Assembly (NCBI GenBank): GCA_947496215.1
Contig: CANMCF010000013.1
Coordinates: forward strand, 62,001-126,000
Source of the DNA: an uncultured Bizionia sp.
GTDB lineage: Bacteria; Bacteroidota; Bacteroidia; Flavobacteriales; Flavobacteriaceae
Length of the DNA: 64,000 bases
Reading direction: 5' to 3'
Of this stretch, positions 36,225 to 46,792 are shown piece by piece (within the stretch, counting starts at the first letter, position 1; every line of letters starts with the position of its first letter). Below the pieces are notes generated by a model. The model searched no databases and had not been told where the DNA came from. It was given only the letters and a program-made list of their open reading frames with translations. The translations under genes were made by a program, and so were the position numbers.

Positions 36225-37414
36225 TATGAAATTACTCCTGAACCAACTAATTCATCTGCTAAATACCATGCAACAAATTGTCCTTCTGTAATCGCAGATT
36301 GAAAGTTTTCGAATTCCACGAATAACCCCGAATCCACTCTGTGCAATGTTGCTTTTTCCAATGCTTGACGATAACGTATTCTTGCTGACACTTCCAAGGT
36401 TTCCCCAACTTTCAAAGCAATGTCTTCTCTTACCCAATGCAACTCTTCATCGTTTACAAACAATGCCTTTTTATACAAGCCAGGATGAGATTTCCCTTGC
36501 CCCGTATAAATGATATTTTCTTTGACATCTGTGTCAATGACGAAAAGAGGTTCCTCTTTTCCTCCAACGGCCAAACCTTTACGTTGTCCTTTTGTAAAGT
36601 AATGAGCACCTTGATGCTTCCCTACGACTTCTCCATCTTCCATCGAATATTTGGTTTTTCGAGACAGGTATTGGAGTTCTTCTATTTTCGTGTTGAAGTC
36701 GTTTTCTATTTCTACATAAGCCGAATAGGTTTCCGGTACTTCCACTATGACTCCTTCTTTAGGTTTCAATTGTTGTTGAAGAAAATCTGGTAACCTTACT
36801 TTGCCAATGAAGCATAATCCTTGAGAATCTTTTTTATCGGCAGTGATCAAATCTGCTTTTGCTGCAATCTCCCTAACCTCAGGTTTTTGCAATTCTCCTA
36901 TTGGAAACAATGCCTTTGCCAATTGGTCTTGGGATAGCTGACATAGAAAATAAGACTGATCCTTGTTGTTGTCCTTTCCGGCCATTAGTTGAAAGGTTTC
37001 CTTTCCATCTTCCATCAAAGTTCCTTTTCTGCAATAATGTCCGGTAGCAACATAGTCTGCTCCCAAATCCAATGCAATCTTCATAAAGACATCAAACTTT
37101 ATTTCCCTATTGCAAAGTACGTCTGGATTAGGGGTCCTCCCTTTCTCATACTCATTGAACATGTAATCGACAATACGCTCCTTGTACTGTTCGCTCAAAT
37201 CGACTGTTTGAAATGGTATTCCTAGTTTTTCTGCCACCAGCATCGCATCATTGCTATCATCCAGCCAAGGGCACTCATCGGAAATGGTAACGGAATCGTC
37301 ATGCCAATTCTTCATGAACAAACCTATGACCTCATAGCCCTGCTCTTTCAACAAATATGCTGCAACACTGGAATCTACTCCTCCAGATAGTCCTACAATT
37401 ACTCTTTTTTTCAT
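36224..37414 (-). CDS. mnmA: tRNA-specific 2-thiouridylase MnmA
   Basis: MnmA thiolates U34 of tRNA-Lys, -Glu and -Gln. The 396-residue protein has the ATP-pyrophosphatase P-loop [15 protein letters not shown] (8-22). The catalytic cysteines are in [12 protein letters not shown] (about 98-109) and [11 protein letters not shown] (about 197-207). The C-terminal beta-barrel includes [12 protein letters not shown] Bacteroidota-typical insertion is present near [13 protein letters not shown] (about 46-58). It appears to be first in a unit with the S8 protease and nitronate monooxygenase-like genes. Confidence 0.95.
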   Translation of the reverse strand: MKKRVIVGLSGGVDSSVAAYLLKEQGYEVIGLFMKNWHDDSVTISDECPWLDDSNDAMLVAEKLGIPFQTVDLSEQYKERIVDYMFNEYEKGRTPNPDVLCNREIKFDVFMKIALDLGADYVATGHYCRKGTLMEDGKETFQLMAGKDNNKDQSYFLCQLSQDQLAKALFPIGELQKPEVREIAAKADLITADKKDSQGLCFIGKVRLPDFLQQQLKPKEGVIVEVPETYSAYVEIENDFNTKIEELQYLSRKTKYSMEDGEVVGKHQGAHYFTKGQRKGLAVGGKEEPLFVIDTDVKENIIYTGQGKSHPGLYKKALFVNDEELHWVREDIALKVGETLEVSARIRYRQALEKATLHRVDSGLFVEFENFQSAITEGQFVAWYLADELVGSGVIS

Positions 37415-37432
37415 TTTTTATGTAAATGTTTG

Positions 37433-37440
37433 CAAAGATA
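37433..37440 (-). promoter_or_regulatory. -7 promoter box of mnmA
   Basis: TATCTTTG on the minus strand matches TAnnTTTG, 18 bases before ATG 37414. Confidence 0.6.
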
Positions 37441-37701
37441 CGAGATTTCAAAAGATTTCACATAGCATGGTCCATTTCTCCCTTTTCATCGTAAATATAA
37501 ATATAACAACATAAAAATCAACACATTGCAACCAACCACAACAACCTTGATGTTCAATCAATTGAATGTTAATGTTTTTATGCAGTTACGACTTATGTTG
37601 GAAATGGGTTAAGTCTTTAATTTACGATAAAGAATCATAGAAGGAATACTTCAGCACAAGAGTTAATAGCAAACTAAAATGAATCCTTCTGATGGAAGAA
37701 G

Positions 37702-37730
37702 CTTCTTGTAGACTACAAGAAGTTTTTTTA
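37702..37730 (+). terminator. hairpin with plus-strand T tract
   Basis: Arms CTTCTTGTA / TACAAGAAG with a 3-base loop are followed by seven T on the plus strand. It lies at the stop of the minus-strand MORN gene, for which the T tract is poor (CTTCTTCC). The rest of the 315-base gap back to 37415 holds only the mnmA promoter. Confidence 0.55.
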
Positions 37731-38438
37731 TTATTTCCGTCCTTGCTTGTAAGGGTTTTTACTTCGCCTTGTAAAATCTTGTTCTTTAACAAGTTTCCCA
37801 TTTTTATAAAACTTCCATATACCATGTCTCCTATTTTTTTGGTAAACACCTTCTGCCTCCAAATTCCCATTGAAATCATAGGTTTTGGCAGGACCATGCA
37901 GCTCTCCCTTCACATAATTGAATACTCTGATTACCTTGCCGTTTCCTGAATACCAAAGGGACTCCCCATCCAACTGGCCAGATTTGTAAGTTGCCTTTTC
38001 TGCTACTTTTCCACTTAAATAATAGACTTTTCGCTCACCATCCAATTCACCTTTGCCATTGTAAAACTCTTCGGTCATTACCTTAGGCGACCCCTTGTGA
38101 TAGTACACCCATTTTCCGACATAGACCTTGCCATTCATCTTACCTTCGCTAATCACCTTCTTTTTTGATGAAAAGAACTTGACCTCTGCCAAACTATTTT
38201 TGCTATTGAAAGTACGTGTTGCCGTCAAGACGGCCTTGTCGTCTATTTTCTTATAAAACTTAAAAACACCTATTTCCTTTCCATGATCGAACTCTCCTTC
38301 ATAACGCAATACATCTGTTTTATCGAAGTTTTTCTTCCAAACACCATGACGCTTCCCATTGGTATCGAATTGATTGTTCTTTTGTGCTGATGCCAAACAG
38401 GCAACAAAACTAAACAATAATAATATTGTATTCTTCAT
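37731..38438 (-). CDS. exported MORN-repeat protein (YwqK-like)
   Basis: This 235-residue protein has a signal peptide (MKNTILLLFSFVACLASAQ). The rest is a run of MORN/YwqK-type repeats of about 20-24 residues, for example GKRHGVWKKNF, DGERKVYYLSGKVAEKATY, DGESLWYSGNGKVIRVFNY, HGPAKTYDFNGNLEAEGVY and HGIWKFYKNGKLVKEQDF. Although YwqK is labelled an antitoxin in some databases, no toxin is nearby and the signal peptide points to an envelope role. It follows yidC on the same strand, after an apparent terminator. Confidence 0.85.
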   Translation of the reverse strand: MKNTILLLFSFVACLASAQKNNQFDTNGKRHGVWKKNFDKTDVLRYEGEFDHGKEIGVFKFYKKIDDKAVLTATRTFNSKNSLAEVKFFSSKKKVISEGKMNGKVYVGKWVYYHKGSPKVMTEEFYNGKGELDGERKVYYLSGKVAEKATYKSGQLDGESLWYSGNGKVIRVFNYVKGELHGPAKTYDFNGNLEAEGVYQKNRRHGIWKFYKNGKLVKEQDFTRRSKNPYKQGRK

Positions 38439-38492
38439 AAAATGATTAACGTAAATTGGTTTCTGAAATTGTATTTCTAATCTAGACCAAAC

Positions 38493-38532
38493 AAAAAAGC
38501 TGCCAAACTAATTACATAGAACGACAGCTTTT
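38493..38532 (-). terminator. terminator of yidC
   Basis: Arms AAAAGCTG / CAGCTTTT with a 22-base loop are followed on the minus strand by a T run (complement of the A run at 38493-38498), just after the yidC stop. Confidence 0.6.
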
Positions 38533-38548
38533 GAACATTTATTTTTTT

Positions 38549-40447
38549 CTACTTCCTTTTATTCTTTTGCTGCGTTTGTTTTTGTTGCTCTGCCTGCTCC
38601 ATCATCTCTTTCATTTTCTTTTGGAAACGACCTTCTTTCTTAGGCTTCTTTTTATTTTCTTGAATCTGAGCCAATATCTTGTCTTCATCAAGGACATATT
38701 TTTTGATCACAATCAATATTCCGATACTGATCAAATTTGATATGAAGTAATACAAACTTAAACCTGACGCATACTGGTTAAAGAAAATCATCATCATGAT
38801 TGGTGCGAAGTATATCATATACTTCATCATCTTTTGCATATCTGGCATACCTTCTTGCTGTGGTTGAGATACTGCAGCTTGTTGACCTGTCGTCATCTTC
38901 ATATAAAAGAAAATGGCTATGGCAGCAAGTATCGGAAATAAACTTACGTGATCTCCATATAAAGGAATGCTGAAAGGCAACTCTGCCACCACATCGTAAG
39001 AAGACAAATCATCTGCCCAAAGAAAACTCTTTTGACGCAATGCAAAGGCTGTTGGAAAAAACATGAACAAGGCATAGAATACTGGCATCTGAATCAATGC
39101 CGGCAAACACCCGCTTAAAGGACTAGCCCCAGCTTTGTTTTGCAACGCCATAGTTTCTTGTTGCGCTTTCATCTTGTTATCTTTATGCTTTTCACGAATT
39201 GCATCTAATTCCGGTTTTAGAATCTTCATTTTCATTTGAGACAAATACTGCTTGTACTGTACAAACGACATCGCCAATTTAATAAGTACAGTCATCACGA
39301 TGATGGCTATACCATAAGGCAAGAATGAACTCAAAAAGCCGAATAGAGGAATGAACAGGTATTTGTTTATCCAACCAAAAATCCCCCAACCAAAAGGAAT
39401 GCTTTCTTCCAAGTTATGGTCGTAGTGCTTTAAAATTTGGCTATCGGTGGGCCCGTAAAACAATTTTAGATTTTCATTGAACTCATTTCCACTTAATGCC
39501 AAAGTTGTCTTTGCCGAGAATTGTTTAGTAAAAATGGTATCTATTTCCTCTTCTTGAACCAAATCCTTGGATGTCAAGGCAACACTTTTAAAAGGTTTGT
39601 CCGCAACTAGGATAGAACTGAAGAAATGTTGCCTGAAAGATAACCATTGTACGTCTTTCTCTATTTCATCGTCTTCGCTAGCTTGAGACAACTTGTCTAT
39701 CTTGTCCCCATCGTGCTGATATGTCAAACGTGTATACCTGTTTTCGTAAGAAATACTTTGATCATGACGAAAGGTCTTTTGGTTCCAATCGAAATTTACT
39801 TCTTGGGATCCATTTATTATATTGTTCAACCCTTGGGATTTTATGGTGAAGTCCACCATGTAATCATTGGGTTTCAACACATATCTATATTCTAAAAATC
39901 GAGATTCTGAAACCTTTAGCTTCATGGAAACCACAGTATTCTCACCATTTTTAGTTATTGTTGGATGAAAATTCAAATCTCTTGTATTGAGAATTCTACT
40001 ATTTGTCGTCCCAAAATTAATGTTGAACGCTGCGTTCTTGTTTTTCACCAAATAAATGGGAAGGGAATCAAAATCGACAAATTGTGTTAATTTCACCTCT
40101 GAAATCTGTCCTCCCTTAGGGTTGAATTTCAATGCCAAAACACCATTTCCCACAGAAACTTCCTTTGCTGCAGGCAATGTTTCCGAATAAGCAAATGCCC
40201 CCAACTTGTTTTGTAGCTCGATTGTTCTCAATGAATCCGGTAACGCTTGGATGGAAGTTTCTTCCACTGTCACATTGTCTTCAAGAACTTGCTCTGCTTT
40301 TGCCTTTTCTACTTGTTCTTGTTCCGCTTTCTCCTGCTCAGCCAGTTCTTCCTCGGTTGGTTTGTTCTGCCATAACATAAATAACAGTATCCCAAAAATG
40401 AGCACGAATCCTATTATGGTCTTTGAATCAAATTTCTTTTCTTCCAT
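38549..40447 (-). CDS. yidC: membrane protein insertase YidC
   Basis: YidC inserts and folds inner-membrane proteins, alone or with SecYEG. The 632-residue chain has an N-terminal helix (FDSKTIIGFVLIFGILLFML), a large periplasmic beta domain (about 60-350) and the conserved five-helix insertase core (about 360-590). Core segments include YLSQMKMKILKPELDAIREK, NKAGASPLSGCLPALIQMPV and the SLYYFISNLISIGILIVIKK helix. The C-terminal tail is strongly basic (KKPKKEGRFQKKMKEM), suiting ribosome contact. It lies 80 bases downstream of pyrG on the same strand, a common arrangement in Flavobacteriia. Confidence 0.95.
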   Translation of the reverse strand: MEEKKFDSKTIIGFVLIFGILLFMLWQNKPTEEELAEQEKAEQEQVEKAKAEQVLEDNVTVEETSIQALPDSLRTIELQNKLGAFAYSETLPAAKEVSVGNGVLALKFNPKGGQISEVKLTQFVDFDSLPIYLVKNKNAAFNINFGTTNSRILNTRDLNFHPTITKNGENTVVSMKLKVSESRFLEYRYVLKPNDYMVDFTIKSQGLNNIINGSQEVNFDWNQKTFRHDQSISYENRYTRLTYQHDGDKIDKLSQASEDDEIEKDVQWLSFRQHFFSSILVADKPFKSVALTSKDLVQEEEIDTIFTKQFSAKTTLALSGNEFNENLKLFYGPTDSQILKHYDHNLEESIPFGWGIFGWINKYLFIPLFGFLSSFLPYGIAIIVMTVLIKLAMSFVQYKQYLSQMKMKILKPELDAIREKHKDNKMKAQQETMALQNKAGASPLSGCLPALIQMPVFYALFMFFPTAFALRQKSFLWADDLSSYDVVAELPFSIPLYGDHVSLFPILAAIAIFFYMKMTTGQQAAVSQPQQEGMPDMQKMMKYMIYFAPIMMMIFFNQYASGLSLYYFISNLISIGILIVIKKYVLDEDKILAQIQENKKKPKKEGRFQKKMKEMMEQAEQQKQTQQKNKRK

Positions 40448-40527
40448 TTGTATCTTGATGCCTTACCTTAAAGGCATATGTTAGTTTGTAATAAGTATTG
40501 CTTTTAGCTAAATCAAAAAGTAATCCG

Positions 40528-42180
<1,653 letters not shown>

Positions 42181-42191
42181 TTAAACGCGAG

Positions 42192-42199
42192 CAAATTTA
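42192..42199 (-). promoter_or_regulatory. -7 promoter box of pyrG
   Basis: TAAATTTG on the minus strand matches TAnnTTTG, 20 bases before ATG 42171. Confidence 0.6.
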
Positions 42200-42344
42200 C
42201 AATTTAAAGTTGAAATCTTTGTGGAAAATCGGGATTTATTTATTGAAGACAACTTGCATATATTTGTTGACATTCTTAATGTCAAATGGTAATAATTCAT
42301 CGAATTTGAACAAATCAATCATCATAAAAGCATTGGTTTTCAAC

Positions 42345-42578
42345 CTAAGGCTTTGGAAAGTTTCTTTGTATGTTTCTTACCAACTCCTCTAATCCGTTCA
42401 ACTTGAGCGTATAAACGGTTTCCAACATTTCTCCAAGTTTTCCTTTTGGAAACCCCTTGTTATGATACCACACTACATAGTGTTCCGGTAAGTCTATGAG
42501 ATAGCGTTCTTTATATTTCCCATATGGCATCTTGGTATGAGCCAGTTTCACCAAGAATTTCTTATCCGGCTGTAGCAT
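42345..42578 (-). CDS. DUF3820 family protein
   Basis: This 77-residue protein shows the DUF3820 signature MPYGKYKERYLIDLPEHYVV (about 17-36), with WYHNKGFPKGKLGEML and LKLNGLEELV. These short proteins are predicted to bind nucleic acid or act beside exonuclease-like domains; the function is uncertain. It is cytoplasmic. It begins 7 bases after the stop of the DUF922 gene, so the two are co-transcribed. Confidence 0.88.
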   Translation of the reverse strand: MLQPDKKFLVKLAHTKMPYGKYKERYLIDLPEHYVVWYHNKGFPKGKLGEMLETVYTLKLNGLEELVRNIQRNFPKP

Positions 42579-42585
42579 AAGTGAC

Positions 42586-43119
42586 TTAAGATTTGTATTT
42601 ACTCAAACGTTTCAATTCCTTTTCCACATAGCTTTGCCAAATGGCTTGACCTTCCTTGTCAATGGAATAGTTGCTTTCACTATCATATTTGTTCTGCATG
42701 TTCTCCAAATTCTCATTGATTGTCTTATGGTAGTCTTGCAACGTCTCTGCAACATTTTGGGAAGGTCTCAATGCATCGACTTTCTCTCTGAATAGCCTTG
42801 CATGCAATTCTGTTATATCGAAATGCAATTGTTCATGAGATAATACGTGGTCGTCTACTTCACTCTCTTTACACCAAGAATGTTCTGGGTAAAAATGTGC
42901 TTTTATCATAGTTTTAAAACTGAGTACCTTTGTTTTGGTTTTCTTTATTGAATAATTGAATGTTATTCCTGAAGCCGTAACTGCCACGGCTTCCGAATTT
43001 TGATCTGGTGCACCTTGAAAGTCATTCCATGTCAATTTATAGGTATCACTCCAAGAAAATTCTGTTGCATCTCCATTGAACAGAAAAAAACCAAAGCACA
43101 TTAAAAGTAATTTATACAT
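42586..43119 (-). CDS. exported DUF922-like metalloprotease
   Basis: This 177-residue protein has a signal peptide (MYKLLLMCFGFFLFNGDAT). The mature part opens SWSDTYKLTWNDFQG and carries HExxH in VLSHEQLHFDITELHAR (about 88-104), the zinc-protease motif of the DUF922 family. A helical, charged C-terminus follows. ATG 43119 is preferred; a TTG 6 bases upstream adds only two residues. It lies between the LysM gene and the DUF3820 gene, on the same strand. Confidence 0.82.
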   Translation of the reverse strand: MYKLLLMCFGFFLFNGDATEFSWSDTYKLTWNDFQGAPDQNSEAVAVTASGITFNYSIKKTKTKVLSFKTMIKAHFYPEHSWCKESEVDDHVLSHEQLHFDITELHARLFREKVDALRPSQNVAETLQDYHKTINENLENMQNKYDSESNYSIDKEGQAIWQSYVEKELKRLSKYKS

Positions 43120-43172
43120 TGCCAATCTTAAATTAGGGATAATTACCTATAACGCCAAAAACCAATATTTTA

Positions 43173-45104
43173 TTACTCCACTTCAATAATTTTCAAGTCT
43201 TTGTACTGTACTAGGTATGCCATATCGTTGTAGTGGCCTCCAAATGTCTTTTTCTTGTATCCGAACTTGTTTTCCACATATGAAGTCACTGGAGCATCAT
43301 TTACGGATCGAGATAAATTTTCTGATGTTACCAAGCGTAAGACGACATCCATTGTTAAATCGAAACCTCTTACCGCATAGGTGTTTGGAGTTTCTCCATA
43401 GATTTCATTGTAGTTTTTAACAAAACTGTTGTCATCGTCCTCTCCTATCATTTTCGATACAGATGGATATGTAAACTGAAGGTTGGAAAGGTGATGATTA
43501 GAAACTTCTTCGTCATCGAATGCACTATTCTTGTTGGTAGTGGCCAACCTTACCTTTATCTCGTCCGTATTCAAAGAATTCAATATACTTGATACATTGG
43601 ATACGTACCCATCATTTTGAGTTTCCAAGAAAACAATGTTGTTCCCTGGTTTCAAAACCTTTATCAAATCTTGATCGAAGATGTAATAGGCATCCTTCCC
43701 TGTTTTTTTATTTGTACGGGAAGCAACCAAAGCAGCTCCTTTAAACTCACGCTTCAACAATGCGCTTGCTTCTTTGTTCTTTCTATCCGAAACGATTATT
43801 ATGTTGGCAGTGGAATCTGCCTTGAAATGACTTATTATCTTATTTGTAAGTGCAACGTCCGATGGTCTTGATTGAAATACATTTCCACCAATCTTAACAG
43901 ATTTTATTATTGGAGATACTACACTGACGTTGTCTCTTTCCAGAGCAGATGCAACTGTATTGAAGTTATTGGCCAGCAATGGTCCAATCACAGCGTCTGT
44001 ATCTTCAAAGTCATTATTTCTCAATATGGAATTCAATTCACTTTGCATGTTCTTGGTATCATATACATTCACTTTTAGGTTTACCCCCATTTTTTTAAGT
44101 GAATCCAATGCCACCAAAGCTCCAGAATAAAAATCAAGTGAGATTGCCGTCGCTCGATCATTTTTTATGAATTCCTTCGTATCTGCAACAGAATCAATAT
44201 TCACCTTATTCAATTTGAATGGTAACATTATCGCAATGTTCTTTGTTTCTTCATCCAAGATACGATTTGACAACTCCACATTACTTCTCAATGTATCTCC
44301 AAGTACTCCCAAGGTTTCTGTACCTCCTGTCAACTTGGTATCATAAGGCACCTTTAAGATCATCCCTTCCTTTAGACCGGATTCAGCAAGACCAGGATTC
44401 AATTTTTCCAACGTTTCTTTATCCGAACCTGTTTTAATTCTCAATCTATAGAATCCTTCTTTCGGTAGTACGGTATAGTAACTATAGGCTTCATCTACTT
44501 CCTTGATTGTCTTAGTTTCCAAGTTGGGAACCTTGATTGTCTGTCCAGGTTGTATTACAGTTCCCATATCTGGATTCAAAGCTTCCAATTCTTGTACAGT
44601 TATACCATATTTATAAGCAATGCGCCATTTACCTTCCTTTGGCTTGACCGTATATGCCTTTGCTACATCATCAACTTCTTCTATCTTGGTAATCGTCTTG
44701 AATACGGGAATTTCAAGTCTATCTCCTTTTCTAAGGTTGTTTGCATACAAAAAGGTGTTGTGCTTTTTGATTTCGTCTTGTGTGACATTGTACTTTTTTG
44801 ATAAGCTGTACAAAGTCTCCTTACGTCTTACCTTATGCTTTATGAATTCCTTTAACTCTTTTATGGTAGTTACCTTGGGCGTATTGCTTTGAGGTTCTGG
44901 AATAAGCAAAACAGCATTGGGTTTCAACTTTTTTCTGGCATCGGGATTCAAAGCATAGATGGTACTTGCCGAAACATCATAACGTTTTGCTATGGACTCC
45001 ACGGTTTCACCACTCTTTACCTTATGCGTCTTATAGTTTTGAGCCTGCGTGGATACGCAACTGAAACTAAGCATTAATACCAAGATGTAAATTATTTTCT
45101 TCAT
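43173..45104 (-). CDS. LysM-repeat protein with ABC-type substrate-binding-like domain
   Basis: This 643-residue exported protein begins with a lipoprotein-like signal (YILVLMLSFSCVSTQAQ). Four LysM-type repeats follow: about 25-70 (KVKSGETVESIAKRYDVS), 86-133 (KVRRKETLYSLSKKYNV), 148-192 and 205-250; the last two are degenerate. Residues about 285-640 look like a periplasmic ligand-binding (LivJ/receptor-type) domain, with NIAIMLPFKLN, DTDAVIGPLLANNFNTVASA and YAVRGFDLTMDVVLRLV. LysM binds peptidoglycan, so this anchors a sensor-like domain at the cell wall. It lies downstream of guaA by about 110 bases, a pairing I have seen in flavobacterial genomes. Confidence 0.85.
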   Translation of the reverse strand: MKKIIYILVLMLSFSCVSTQAQNYKTHKVKSGETVESIAKRYDVSASTIYALNPDARKKLKPNAVLLIPEPQSNTPKVTTIKELKEFIKHKVRRKETLYSLSKKYNVTQDEIKKHNTFLYANNLRKGDRLEIPVFKTITKIEEVDDVAKAYTVKPKEGKWRIAYKYGITVQELEALNPDMGTVIQPGQTIKVPNLETKTIKEVDEAYSYYTVLPKEGFYRLRIKTGSDKETLEKLNPGLAESGLKEGMILKVPYDTKLTGGTETLGVLGDTLRSNVELSNRILDEETKNIAIMLPFKLNKVNIDSVADTKEFIKNDRATAISLDFYSGALVALDSLKKMGVNLKVNVYDTKNMQSELNSILRNNDFEDTDAVIGPLLANNFNTVASALERDNVSVVSPIIKSVKIGGNVFQSRPSDVALTNKIISHFKADSTANIIIVSDRKNKEASALLKREFKGAALVASRTNKKTGKDAYYIFDQDLIKVLKPGNNIVFLETQNDGYVSNVSSILNSLNTDEIKVRLATTNKNSAFDDEEVSNHHLSNLQFTYPSVSKMIGEDDDNSFVKNYNEIYGETPNTYAVRGFDLTMDVVLRLVTSENLSRSVNDAPVTSYVENKFGYKKKTFGGHYNDMAYLVQYKDLKIIEVE

Positions 45105-45213
45105 ATGCTATTATACGTCCAAAGTCATATTCAAGGTTTATTCTTCAATTCTTACTTTGTCCATTTTTTTTAAAGCTGGCTCTTATTTTAGTGTTCGCTA
45201 ATTTTTCGGTGTC

Positions 45214-46749
45214 TTATTCCCACTCTATGGTTGCTGGTGGTTTAGAACTGATGTCATACACTACTCTATTAACGCCTTTTACCTTATTTATTATGTCATT
45301 GGAGGTTTTCTGCAAAAATTCATAGGGTAGATTTACCCAATCTGCCGTCATACCATCCGTACTTTCAACTGCTCTTAACGCCACACATTTCTCATAGGTT
45401 CTTTCATCTCCCATTACTCCTACACTGTTTACCGGTAGCAATATTGCTCCTGCTTGCCATACTTTGTCATATAACCCAGCTTCCTTCAATCCATTTATGA
45501 AAACGGCATCCACTTCTTGCAAAATACGAACTTTTTCCGAAGTGATGTCTCCCAATATCCTAATGGCCAATCCTGGACCTGGAAAAGGGTGGCGTCCCAA
45601 CAATTGCTTGTCCATTCCCATGGAGGCTCCTACACGACGTACTTCGTCCTTGAACAATGCTTTCAATGGCTCAACGATCTTCAACTTCATGAAATCTGGC
45701 AATCCACCTACGTTATGATGACTTTTAATCGTTGCGCTTGGTCCTCCCGTTGCCGAAACACTTTCTATGACATCTGGGTATATCGTTCCTTGTGCCAACC
45801 ACTTTACATTTTCTATTTGATTGGCTTCATCATCGAAAACTTCGATGAATACACGACCAATCGCCTTACGTTTCAATTCTGGATCACTCAACCCAGCTAA
45901 TGCATCCAAAAAGCGTGCCGAAGCATCTACTCCCTTTACATTTAGCCCCATTCCCTTGTATTGCTCCAGTACTTGAGAAAATTCATCCTTACGCAATAGA
46001 CCATTGTTAACGAAAATGCAATATAGGTTCTCTCCTATGGTTTTGTGCAATAACATTGCAGCCACACTGGAATCAACTCCTCCAGACAACCCCAATACAA
46101 CCTTGTCATTTCCCAACTGTTCTTTAAGGCCATCTACCGTCTCTTCCACGAAACTGTCTGGTGTCCAATCTGGGTTGACATTTGCTATGTCAACCAAAAA
46201 GTTCTCCAATAGTTGCTTTCCATCTGTAGAGTGATATACCTCTGGGTGGAACTGTATGGCATAGGTGGTTTCTCCCTCTATCTTAAAGGCTGCATTCTTC
46301 ACATCATGCGTACTTGCCAAGAGATGACCATTCGTAGGCAATGCCTTGATGGTGTCGCTATGGCTCATCCATACTTGGCTTCCTTCTGTTATTCCTTTTA
46401 AGAATGCTTCTCCTTCTTTTACGAAACTCAAATTTGCCCTACCATACTCCCTTGTATTCGATTCGGCAACTTCTCCTCCCGAAAAATGCGCCAAATACTG
46501 AGCTCCATAACATACGGCCAACATTGGCTTTTCTCCTCGAATACCGGATAAGTCTGGATGAAAAGCATCTTCCGACCTCACGGACATCGGGCTTCCAGAA
46601 AGGATAACCGCCTTGTATTCTGATAGTTCTGTTGGTATTTTGTTGAATGGATGTATTTCGGAATAGATGTTAAGTTCCCTAACTCTACGCGCAATAAGTT
46701 GTGTGTATTGCGATCCGAAATCTAAAATTAAAATCTTGTCGTGTTGCAT
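45214..46749 (-). CDS. guaA: GMP synthase (glutamine-hydrolysing)
   Basis: GuaA converts XMP to GMP. The 511-residue protein has a class I amidotransferase domain ([20 protein letters not shown]; nucleophile Cys in [13 protein letters not shown], about 80; HPE in FHPEVYHS), an ATP-pyrophosphatase domain ([17 protein letters not shown], about 215-231) and the C-terminal dimerisation domain ([20 protein letters not shown]). ATG 46749 ([10 protein letters not shown]) is chosen over a TTG 6 bases upstream, which lies in the -7 box TACTTTTG. That box ends 3 bases before the ATG, pointing to a leaderless mRNA. Confidence 0.97.
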   Translation of the reverse strand: MQHDKILILDFGSQYTQLIARRVRELNIYSEIHPFNKIPTELSEYKAVILSGSPMSVRSEDAFHPDLSGIRGEKPMLAVCYGAQYLAHFSGGEVAESNTREYGRANLSFVKEGEAFLKGITEGSQVWMSHSDTIKALPTNGHLLASTHDVKNAAFKIEGETTYAIQFHPEVYHSTDGKQLLENFLVDIANVNPDWTPDSFVEETVDGLKEQLGNDKVVLGLSGGVDSSVAAMLLHKTIGENLYCIFVNNGLLRKDEFSQVLEQYKGMGLNVKGVDASARFLDALAGLSDPELKRKAIGRVFIEVFDDEANQIENVKWLAQGTIYPDVIESVSATGGPSATIKSHHNVGGLPDFMKLKIVEPLKALFKDEVRRVGASMGMDKQLLGRHPFPGPGLAIRILGDITSEKVRILQEVDAVFINGLKEAGLYDKVWQAGAILLPVNSVGVMGDERTYEKCVALRAVESTDGMTADWVNLPYEFLQKTSNDIINKVKGVNRVVYDISSKPPATIEWE

Positions 46750-46752
46750 ACG

Positions 46753-46760
46753 CAAAAGTA
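46753..46760 (-). promoter_or_regulatory. -7 promoter box of guaA, leaderless spacing
   Basis: TACTTTTG on the minus strand ends 3 bases before ATG 46749. Confidence 0.6.
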
Positions 46761-46792
46761 ATAATTACGTTTTACGATTTGCAACTTTTTTT

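Noticed and set aside
37622-37897. 91-residue minus-strand frame downstream of the MORN gene
   Set aside because: It overlaps the MORN gene in another frame and crosses the hairpin at 37702; no conserved features.
37731-38438. MORN/YwqK protein as an antitoxin
   Set aside because: It has a signal peptide and no adjacent toxin; the antitoxin label comes from family naming only.
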